NCBI GenBank assembly: GCA_044866075.1
Contig: JBIOTQ010000041.1
Span: 1 to 46,696 of the forward strand
Direction of reading: 5' to 3'
Origin: JBASRP01 sp044866075
GTDB taxonomy: Bacteria; Actinomycetota; AC-67
Length of the DNA stretch: 46,696 bases
The translations under genes were made by a program, and so were the position numbers. Below the pieces are notes generated by a model. The model made no database searches, was not told the origin of the DNA, and worked only from the letters and a program-made list of their open reading frames with translations. Shown one piece after another: positions 1 through 9,359 of this stretch (position 1 is its first letter; each line of letters starts with the position of its first letter).

Positions 1-313
1 TCATCTCCGCGTCCAGTTCCAGGATCCGCCCCAGGCGATAGAGAACGTCGACGAGCGCGCCATCGAGCCGGGCTTTGAAGAGCCATTCCGGGTGCGTGCG
101 GACGACCTCGAAGCCCTCCTTCTCGAGCCCCGCGACCGCTTCTTCCACGTCCTGCTCGCGGATGAAGAGGTCGACGTCGTGACCGACCACGGCGCTGCCT
201 TGCATGTGGTAGGAGAGCGCGATCCCGCCGACGAGAAGGGTGTCGATGCCTTGCGATTCCAGCGCGCCGACGGCCCGGCAGAGGGCCTCGCTCAATCGCT
301 CTTCGATCGTCAC
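1..313 (-). CDS. Nucleotidyltransferase-like protein, partial (C-terminus beyond window)
   Basis: Read on the minus strand, a GTG at 313-311 opens a frame of about 104 codons that runs off the left edge. An in-frame TAA at 325-323 fixes GTG as the only reasonable start. The visible residues include LLVGGIALSYHMQGS (about 26-40) followed by HDVDLFI (about 45-51). This GG..A then DxD arrangement is that of Pol-beta-fold nucleotidyltransferases of the toxin/AbiEii or uncharacterised type, with D46 and D48 as likely metal ligands. The gene is divergent from the pyr operon and no clear ribosome binding site precedes it. The substrate cannot be told, and the missing C-terminus prevents a family call. 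Confidence 0.7.
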   Translation of the reverse strand, partial: MTIEERLSEALCRAVGALESQGIDTLLVGGIALSYHMQGSAVVGHDVDLFIREQDVEEAVAGLEKEGFEVVRTHPEWLFKARLDGALVDVLYRLGRILELDAEM

Positions 314-334
314 CCGAGGTCTTTACCCAAATGC

Positions 335-343
335 TGGTATACT
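335..343 (+). promoter_or_regulatory. Extended -10 promoter of the pyr operon
   Basis: TGG followed by TATACT (338-343) is an extended -10 element. No good -35 is seen at the expected distance. It would start transcription near 350, giving a leader of about 140 bases before pyrR that contains the three structures listed next. Confidence 0.5.
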
Positions 344-362
344 CGCCCGAGCCCTTTAAGAG

Positions 363-386
363 CGGGTCCCGAGAGGCCCGGAAGGG
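363..386 (+). promoter_or_regulatory. PyrR-binding RNA loop in pyr leader
   Basis: GGTCCCGAGAGGCC at 365-378, followed by GGAAGGG (380-386), matches the PyrR-binding consensus (ARUCCNGAGAGGYU then AAGG). CGGG at 363-366 can pair with CCCG at 377-380, presenting the conserved GAGAGG in the loop. In known systems PyrR with UMP binds this element to lower expression of the pyr operon. PyrR is encoded just downstream. Confidence 0.75.
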
Positions 387-409
387 AGAGGCGAGTGAGA
401 GACAACCGA

Positions 410-441
410 GCCTGCACGCGCGAGTCGCGGCAGGCGTTTTT
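410..441 (+). terminator. Intrinsic terminator (attenuator) in pyr leader
   Basis: GCCTGC (410-415) pairs with GCAGGC (430-435), and the inner CGCG (417-420) pairs with CGCG (426-429), leaving A416 bulged. The stem is followed by GTTTTT (436-441). It lies between the PyrR loop and pyrR, as expected for transcription attenuation. I found no convincing antiterminator that pairs with its 5' arm. Confidence 0.7.
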
Positions 442-450
442 CATGCCCTC

Positions 451-486
451 CGCCTTCCCCCCGGGCCGTTCCACCGGGGGGAGGCG
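451..486 (+). promoter_or_regulatory. Hairpin sequestering the pyrR ribosome binding site
   Basis: Bases 451-464 pair with 474-486 (one bulged T), with loop 465-473. The 3' arm contains GGGGGGAGG (476-484), an excellent Shine-Dalgarno lying 8 bases before CTG 493. Bases 384-393 could instead pair with 451-459 (one bulged G), which would open this hairpin. Because 384-386 are part of the PyrR-binding element, PyrR binding could favour the closed state. The pairing is visible in the sequence; the switch is inference. Confidence 0.55.
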
Positions 487-492
487 ACGCGC

Positions 493-1062
493 CTGACAGT
501 CTTCACACCAAAGGCCACCGTCATGGACGCCGGCGACGTCGGCCGGGCTCTGGCGCGCGTCGCGCACGAGATCATCGAGAAGAACAAAGGCGCCTCGCGG
601 GTCGTCCTCGTTGGCATCCTCACGCGCGGCGTCCATCTCGCCAACCGGCTCGCCGAGCGCATCGCCGAGATCGAAGGCGTCAACGTCCCGACCGGGTCGC
701 TCGACATCGGCCTCTACCGGGACGACATCGGGATGCGAGAACCGGTTCCTCTGGCGCCCGTGCGAGTGCCGGACATCGACGGGAAGACGGTCGTGCTCGT
801 CGACGACGTGCTCTACACCGGGCGGTCGATCCGGGCCGCGCTCGACGCGCTGATCGACCTGGGGCGGCCGAATTCGGTGCAGCTCGCCGTGTTGGTCGAC
901 CGCGGGCACCGGGAGCTGCCGATCCGGGCCGACTACGTCGGCAAGAACATCCCCACGGCGCACAACGAAGAGGTCCAGGTCCGCGTAGCGGAGGTCGACG
1001 GCGAGGACGCGGTCGTCCTTGGCGAGGTGGCGGCGAAGCCGGCGAGGGGGGTGGCGAAGTGA
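493..1062 (+). CDS. pyrR: Bifunctional pyr operon regulator / uracil phosphoribosyltransferase PyrR
   Basis: PyrR binds pyr mRNA in response to UMP and usually keeps uracil phosphoribosyltransferase activity. The protein contains RALARVAHEIIEKNKG, the PRPP-binding stretch VVLVDDVLYTGRSIRAALDA and the highly conserved VDRGHRELPIRADYVGKNIPT. I place the start at CTG 493 because it follows a strong GGGGGGAGG at 8 bases and keeps the N-terminal strand (PKATVMD) found in homologues, giving 189 residues. ATG 523, preceded by AAAGG, is the standard-codon alternative (179 residues). Starting at ATG 331 would translate the regulatory leader and is unlikely. The stop overlaps the pyrB start by four bases. 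It heads the pyr operon and presumably controls it. Confidence 0.95.
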   Translation: MTVFTPKATVMDAGDVGRALARVAHEIIEKNKGASRVVLVGILTRGVHLANRLAERIAEIEGVNVPTGSLDIGLYRDDIGMREPVPLAPVRVPDIDGKTVVLVDDVLYTGRSIRAALDALIDLGRPNSVQLAVLVDRGHRELPIRADYVGKNIPTAHNEEVQVRVAEVDGEDAVVLGEVAAKPARGVAK

Positions 1063-1991
1063 TCAAGCACCTGCTCTCGATCCGAGACCTCGACGCCGAC
1101 GGAATCGAACGCGTCATGAAGACCGCCGAGGCGTTCCGCGAGAACATGGGACGCAAATACCCGACCCTGCGGCTGAAGACCGTCGTCAACTTCTTCTACG
1201 AGGCGTCCACCCGGACGCGCACGAGCTTCGAGCTGGCCGCGAAACGGCTCAGCGCCGACGTCCTGAACTTCGCGGCCGGGGGCTCGAGCGTCGAGAAGGG
1301 CGAGTCGTTGAAGGACACCGCGCAGACCATCGAGGCGATGGGCGTCGACGCGATCATCGCGCGGCACTCCTCGGCCGGGGCGCCGCACCGGCTGGCCGAG
1401 TGGGTGAGCGCGAGCGTGATCAACGCCGGGGACGGCATGCACGAACACCCGACGCAGGCGCTCCTCGACCTGTTCACTATCCGCCAGCACATGCCGAGCT
1501 TCGACGGGCTGCGCGTCGCGATCGTCGGCGACGTGCTGCACAGCCGCGTGGCGCGCTCGGACGTCCTTGGGCTCCAGACGATGGGGGCCGACGTCACGGT
1601 CGTCGGGCCGCCGACGCTGCTGCCGCCGGGAGTCGAGTCGTGGGGCGTGCGCGTGACGACCGATCTCGATCCGATCCTGCCCGAGCTCGACGTCTGCTAC
1701 CTGCTGCGGATGCAGCTCGAGCGGCAGAAGAGAGGCTACGTCCCGTCGCTGCGCGAGTACGCGCGGCTGTGGGGCCTCGACCGGCGACGCGCCGCGCTGC
1801 TGCCCGAGCGGGCGCTGATCATGCACCCGGGCCCGATGAACCGCGGCGTCGAGATCGCCGCCGACGTCGCCGAGTTCCCGCGCAGCGTCATCACGGACCA
1901 GGTGACGAACGGCATCGCGGTGCGCCAAGCCCTGCTGTACCTGATGCTCGGCGGCCCCGAGGTGAAGGAGGGCGGGCCGGATGCCGGCTAA
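1059..1991 (+). CDS. pyrB: Aspartate carbamoyltransferase catalytic subunit
   Basis: Condenses carbamoyl phosphate with aspartate to N-carbamoyl-aspartate, the committed step of pyrimidine synthesis in the cytoplasm. The 310-residue length is normal. The carbamoyl phosphate motif STRTRTSFE lies at residues 50-58, HPTQALLDLFT near 130, and HPGPMNRGVEI near 255. The GTG start overlaps the pyrR stop (GTGA). No regulatory chain gene (pyrI) is present, so it is probably a PyrC-associated or free trimeric enzyme. The 3' end overlaps pyrC by 11 bases. Confidence 0.97.
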   Translation: MIKHLLSIRDLDADGIERVMKTAEAFRENMGRKYPTLRLKTVVNFFYEASTRTRTSFELAAKRLSADVLNFAAGGSSVEKGESLKDTAQTIEAMGVDAIIARHSSAGAPHRLAEWVSASVINAGDGMHEHPTQALLDLFTIRQHMPSFDGLRVAIVGDVLHSRVARSDVLGLQTMGADVTVVGPPTLLPPGVESWGVRVTTDLDPILPELDVCYLLRMQLERQKRGYVPSLREYARLWGLDRRRAALLPERALIMHPGPMNRGVEIAADVAEFPRSVITDQVTNGIAVRQALLYLMLGGPEVKEGGPDAG

Positions 1992-3300
1992 GCCGATCCT
2001 CCTCCGCGGCGGGCGCGTCGTCGATCCTGCGTCGGGGACCGACGCGCCGCTCGACGTTCGCGTCGAGAAGGGCGTCGTAGCAGAGGTCGGCGCCGGACTG
2101 AAGGACGACGGCGCAACCATCGTCGACGGCACCGGTTTGGTCGTCGCGCCGTCGTTCGTCGACCTACACACGCACCTGCGGGAGCCCGGGCGCGAGGACG
2201 CCGAGACGATCGAGAGCGGGTCGCGCGCCGCGGCGCTCGGCGGCTACGGCGCCGTCTGCGCGATGGCCAACACGACGCCGGTCGCGGATTCCGCCGCCGT
2301 GGTCGAGCAGGTTTTCAACACCGGCCGCGCCGTCGGGCTGGTCGACGTGTTCCCGGTGGGCGCCCTGACGGTCGACCTGAAGGGCGAGCTACTCGCCGAG
2401 CTCGGCGCAATGCACCTGTCAGAAGCCGGCGTGAACTTCTTCTCCGACGACGGGCGCTGCGTGGAGGACTCCGGCTTGATGCGACGCGCGCTCGAGTACG
2501 CGAAGGCGTTCGACGCGATCGTCGCCAACCACGCCGAGGACGCCGGGCTCGCCGAGGGCGGCGCGATGAACGAAGGCGAGGTCTCGGGACTGCTCGGACT
2601 CCCCGGTATCCCCGGCGAAGCCGAGGAGCTCGTCATCGCCCGAGACCTCGCGCTCACGCGCTTGACCGGCGGCCGCTTGCACGTCCCGCACGTCTCGACG
2701 GCGGGCTCCGTCGAGCTGATCCGCGCGGCCAAAGCCCAGGGGATCCGCGTCACGGCGGAGGTGACGCCGCATCACCTGTCGCTGACCGACACGCTCGTCG
2801 CGTCGTTCGATCCCGTCTACAAGGTCGCGCCGCCGCTGCGCACCCGGGCCGACGTCGACGCGCTGCGCGAGGCGCTGATCGACGGCACGATCGACTGCGT
2901 CGCGACCGACCACGCGCCCCACGCGCGCGAGGACAAGGAGCGCGAGTTCGACAAGGCGCCGCCGGGGATGCTCGGGCTCGAGACGGCGCTCGGCGTCGTG
3001 CTCACCGAGCTCGTCGCTGCCGGCCGCATGTCGCTCACCGACCTGGTGCGCACGATGAGCACCACGCCGGCGCGCATCCGCGGTCTCGACGGTCACGGCG
3101 GCCCGATCGCCGCCGGGGCGCCCGCCACGCTCGTCGTCTTCGATCCCGACGCGCGCTGGATCGTGGACGCGTCGCGGCTGGCGTCGCTCAGCGACAACAC
3201 GCCGTTCGCCGGACGCGAACTCCGAGGGAAGGTCGTGCACACGCTCCTGAGAGGAAGGTTCACCGTCAAGGATGGGGAGGTCGTTCATGGGCAAGGGTGA
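1981..3300 (+). CDS. pyrC: Dihydroorotase
   Basis: Cyclises carbamoyl-aspartate to dihydroorotate, the third step of UMP synthesis. It is 439 residues, typical of class I dihydroorotases. Metal ligands H63 and H65 lie in DLHTHLREPG, and the ATDHAPH motif near residue 309 supplies the catalytic aspartate. HVPHVST and VTPHHL contain further conserved histidines. ATG 1981 lies inside the end of pyrB (11-base overlap), implying translational coupling. The last 14 bases overlap the start of a small basic ORF. Confidence 0.97.
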   Translation: MPAKPILLRGGRVVDPASGTDAPLDVRVEKGVVAEVGAGLKDDGATIVDGTGLVVAPSFVDLHTHLREPGREDAETIESGSRAAALGGYGAVCAMANTTPVADSAAVVEQVFNTGRAVGLVDVFPVGALTVDLKGELLAELGAMHLSEAGVNFFSDDGRCVEDSGLMRRALEYAKAFDAIVANHAEDAGLAEGGAMNEGEVSGLLGLPGIPGEAEELVIARDLALTRLTGGRLHVPHVSTAGSVELIRAAKAQGIRVTAEVTPHHLSLTDTLVASFDPVYKVAPPLRTRADVDALREALIDGTIDCVATDHAPHAREDKEREFDKAPPGMLGLETALGVVLTELVAAGRMSLTDLVRTMSTTPARIRGLDGHGGPIAAGAPATLVVFDPDARWIVDASRLASLSDNTPFAGRELRGKVVHTLLRGRFTVKDGEVVHGQG

Positions 3301-3409
3301 TCGGGCGCCGCGGCGCTGGGCGAAGGACCGCGAGCGGGCGAAGCGCGACCGGGCGAAGCGCAAGGCCCTGGCGAAGGGTCAGGCGCGGAAGGCCGCGGGC
3401 AAGAAGTGA
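3287..3409 (+). CDS. Small highly basic protein (40 aa), unknown function
   Basis: ATG 3287 is preceded by GGGGAGG with about six bases spacing, a very good ribosome binding site lying inside the end of pyrC. The frame runs 40 codons to TGA 3407-3409, which overlaps the GTG start of carA by four bases. The product has 9 Lys and 9 Arg against 4 acidic residues, with spaced RAK/AKR repeats that would form one positively charged helix. I do not recognise a family. Many Actinobacteria have a membrane protein at this position between pyrC and carA; this protein has no hydrophobic stretch. It may bind nucleic acid, or may mainly couple carA translation. Confidence 0.65.
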   Translation: MGKGDRAPRRWAKDRERAKRDRAKRKALAKGQARKAAGKK

Positions 3410-4554
3410 CCGAAGCTCTCCTCGTCCTCGAGGACGGCACGGAGTTCCGCGGCCGCTCCTTCGGCGCGCGCGGAACCGCGCCCGGCGAGGTCGTCTTCAA
3501 CACGGCGCTGTCCGGCTATCAGGAGGTCCTCACCGACCCCTCCTACCACGGGCAGATCGTCACGATGACCTACCCGCACATCGGCAACTACGGCGTGAAC
3601 CCCGACGACGTCGAGTCGAATCGCGTGCGGGTCGCCGGGTTCGTCGTCCGTGAGGCGGTGCGCCACTACTCGAACTGGCGCGCGACGGGCGCGCTGCACG
3701 ACTACCTCGCGGAGAGCGGCATCGTCGGTATCGACGACGTCGACACCCGCCGTCTGACCCGGCATATCCGGTCCCTGGGCGCGATGCGCGCCGCGATCTC
3801 GACGCAGATCCTCAACGCGGCCGAGCTGCGCGACGAGGTCTTGCGAAGCCCGGAGATGACCGGCCTGAACCTGGTCGACCCGGTGACCACGCCCGAGCCT
3901 TACCGGGCGGCCGACGTCACGCACACCGACCCCACGGTCCGCGAGGACGGCAAGGTCTTCCGCGTCGCGGCCTACGACTACGGGATCAAGTTCAACATCC
4001 TGCGCCTGCTGGCCGCGCACGGCTGCGACGTCACCGTCTTCCCCGCACGTTATCCGGCGGAGGACATCGCGCGCGAGGGCTACGACGGCGTGTTCCTGTC
4101 GAACGGACCGGGCGACCCGGCCGCGGTACGCGTCGCGATCGACAACACGAAGAAGGTCCTCGAGAGCAGGATGCCGCTGTTCGGCATCTGCCTGGGGAAC
4201 CAGATCCTCGGCCTCGCGCTCGGCGGGAAAACGTACAAGCTGAAGTTCGGCCACCGCGGGATCAACCAGCCCGTCAAGCGGCACGCCACCAACACCGTCG
4301 AGATCACGAGCCACAACCACGGCTTCGCCGTCGACCCCGCGTCGTTCGACGCCGAGGGCGACGGGTCGCTGCGCACCGACTTCGGTCGCGCGGAGGTCTC
4401 CCACACCAACCTCAACGACGGGACCTGCGAGGGCCTGCGATGTCTCGACGCGCCGGCGTTCAGCGTGCAGTACCACCCCGAAGCGGCGCCGGGCCCGCAC
4501 GACGCCCGGTACTTGTTCGACGAGTTCGTCCGTCTGATGAGGGAGGGCGCGTGA
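3406..4554 (+). CDS. carA: Carbamoyl-phosphate synthase small subunit (glutaminase)
   Basis: Hydrolyses glutamine and passes ammonia to CarB for carbamoyl phosphate synthesis, serving both PyrB and ArgF. It has 382 residues. The N-terminal CPSase small-chain domain (about 1-150, with SGYQEVLTDPSY) is followed by a class I glutamine amidotransferase domain with nucleophile C262 in FGICLGNQ and the HPE motif in QYHPEAAPGPHD near 360. GTG 3406 overlaps the stop of the small basic ORF. Two unrelated small genes separate it from carB. Confidence 0.97.
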   Translation: MTEALLVLEDGTEFRGRSFGARGTAPGEVVFNTALSGYQEVLTDPSYHGQIVTMTYPHIGNYGVNPDDVESNRVRVAGFVVREAVRHYSNWRATGALHDYLAESGIVGIDDVDTRRLTRHIRSLGAMRAAISTQILNAAELRDEVLRSPEMTGLNLVDPVTTPEPYRAADVTHTDPTVREDGKVFRVAAYDYGIKFNILRLLAAHGCDVTVFPARYPAEDIAREGYDGVFLSNGPGDPAAVRVAIDNTKKVLESRMPLFGICLGNQILGLALGGKTYKLKFGHRGINQPVKRHATNTVEITSHNHGFAVDPASFDAEGDGSLRTDFGRAEVSHTNLNDGTCEGLRCLDAPAFSVQYHPEAAPGPHDARYLFDEFVRLMREGA

Positions 4555-4895
4555 CCGAGAAACCGGGGGGCTTGCGCAAGCTCGGCGCGCCGACGAAACC
4601 CACCGATCCGGCGCCGAAGCGATCGAAGGCCGACGAAGAGCTGGCGAAGAAAGCCGCCGACGTGCTCCGCGTGGAGTTCGACCGAGCGCTCGAGCTGAAG
4701 ACCAAGCTGACGGAGGAAGCGAACTTCGCCTCCGAGGCCAAGGGCCGGGCGCCGTCCGAGAAGCTCCGGTCGATCGTCGCGTCCCTGGAAGGCATGAGCC
4801 GCTTCGCGATGGCGATGGGTCTGCTCACGCCGGCCGAGAACCGCGCGATCTTCGCCGAGTACATGGGCAAGGGACTGTACGAGGGCTGGCGCTGA
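4551..4895 (+). CDS. Hypothetical helical protein (114 aa) between carA and carB
   Basis: GTG 4551 overlaps the carA stop (GTGA), with AGGGAGGG just upstream at short spacing. The product has a basic, proline-containing N-terminus (about 25 residues) and then appears entirely alpha-helical and charged, with stretches such as LAKKAADVLRVEFDRALEL and the conserved-looking end AEYMGKGLYEGWR. No membrane segment, cysteine pair or catalytic motif is visible. I do not recognise the family. The stop overlaps the cupin start by one base, so it is translated as part of the pyr operon. Confidence 0.75.
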   Translation: MTEKPGGLRKLGAPTKPTDPAPKRSKADEELAKKAADVLRVEFDRALELKTKLTEEANFASEAKGRAPSEKLRSIVASLEGMSRFAMAMGLLTPAENRAIFAEYMGKGLYEGWR

Positions 4896-5343
4896 TGGCC
4901 GGAGTCTTCCGGTCGGACCCCGGGCAGGGCGAGCGGGTCCATTTCATGGGCCAGATCGCGCTGATCCGCGCGCGCGGAGAGGACACCGGCGGTCTGTTCA
5001 GCCTTATGGAGATGCGTACGCCGAAAGGCAACGGCCCCTCGCCGCACGTGCACGAGCGCGAGGACGAAGCGCTCTTCGTGCTCGACGGCGAGTTCACCGT
5101 GACCGTCGGCGACGAGACGTTCGAGGCCAAGCCCGGCTCGTTCGTCTTCGCGCCGCGCGGCGTTCCGCACAGCTACACGGCGACGGTTTCCGGCCGGCAC
5201 CTCATCCTCGTCTCGCCGCCCGGCTTCGAGCGCTTCTTCAACGACGCGTCCGAGGCGTTCATCGCCGGCCCGACGGCGGTCGCCGCCGTCGCCGAACGGT
5301 TCGGGGTGAGGATGCTGGCGAGGCCGGAAGGGAGCGAGGCCTA

Positions 5344-5344
<1 letters not shown>
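4895..5344 (+). CDS. Cupin domain protein
   Basis: A single-domain cupin of 149 residues. Cupin motif 1 is visible as PSPHVHEREDEALFVLDGEF (about residues 49-68, with the H.H....E metal ligands) and motif 2 as PGSFVFAPRGVPHSY (about 84-98). Such proteins are metal-dependent dioxygenases, isomerases or ligand sensors; the sequence does not decide. ATG 4895 overlaps the previous TGA, and the TAG overlaps the carB GTG start by one base, so it is firmly embedded between carA and carB. A role in pyrimidine metabolism is not evident. Confidence 0.85.
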
Positions 5345-8576
<3,232 letters not shown>

Positions 8577-8580
<4 letters not shown>

Positions 8581-9359
8581 GCGCCGTCCTGGCGGACGCC
8601 GTCGAGACGAGAGGTCGCGTCGTCGCGGTCGAGCGGATCGGCGAGTACCAGATCCTCACCTTGCGCGCGCCCGACATCGCGCGGCGAACGATCCCGGGTC
8701 AGTTCGTGATGCTCGAGGCCGGCAACCTTCTCCGCCGGCCGTTCTCCGTCTTCCGGGCGGAGTCCGACACCGTCGCGGTCGCGTTCGACGTGATCGGGGC
8801 GGGGACGCGATGGCTCGCCGCACGCGCGCTGGGCGACGAGTTGTCTCTCGCCGGGCCGCTCGGCATCGGCTTTGCACTCGAAGGCGAGGGTCCGACGCTG
8901 GCCGTCGGCGGCGGCTACGGCGCGGCGCCGCTGTTCCTGCTCGCCGAGCGCCTTCGCCCCGGCGGTCGCGCGGTGCACGCGATCCTCGGCGCAGCGCGCG
9001 CGTCGCGCGCGTTCGGCGCGGACGAGGCAACGCGTCTGTTCGATTCCGTGACCGTGACGACGGAGGACGGCTCGCTGGGAACCAGGGGCCTCGTGACGGA
9101 CGTGCTCGCCGACACCCTCACCGCGACGGGGGCGCGCCGCATAGCCGCGTGCGGCCCGATGCCGATGCTCGAAGCGCTGTCGGCGCGAGCCAAGGAGCTG
9201 AACGTCCCGTGCGAGATCGCCGTCGAGGAGTTCATGGCCTGTGGGATCGGCGTGTGCTGGACCTGCGTCATCCCGGTCAACGGGAGCGGTGAGGCGCGGT
9301 TCCTCCGCTCGTGCACCGAGGGGCCCGTGTTCGACGGCGCACTGGTGGCGTGGGGATGA
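8577..9359 (+). CDS. pyrK: Dihydroorotate dehydrogenase B electron transfer subunit
   Basis: Transfers electrons from PyrD flavin to NAD+ through FAD and a [2Fe-2S] cluster. The 260 residues contain an FAD-binding domain (RRPFSVFR near 45), an NAD-binding domain (AVGGGYGAAPLFLLAE near 107 and ACGPMPML near 195) and a C-terminal cluster motif with C222, C227, C230 and C246. ATG 8577 overlaps the carB stop (ATGA). Its partner pyrD is not adjacent: a 793-residue permease gene lies between them, which is unusual because pyrK and pyrD are normally neighbours. Confidence 0.95.

Noticed and set aside
331..492. Extension of pyrR to ATG 331
   Set aside because: The ATG lies within or before the promoter -10 and the extra codons cover the PyrR loop, terminator and hairpin; the residues are not conserved.
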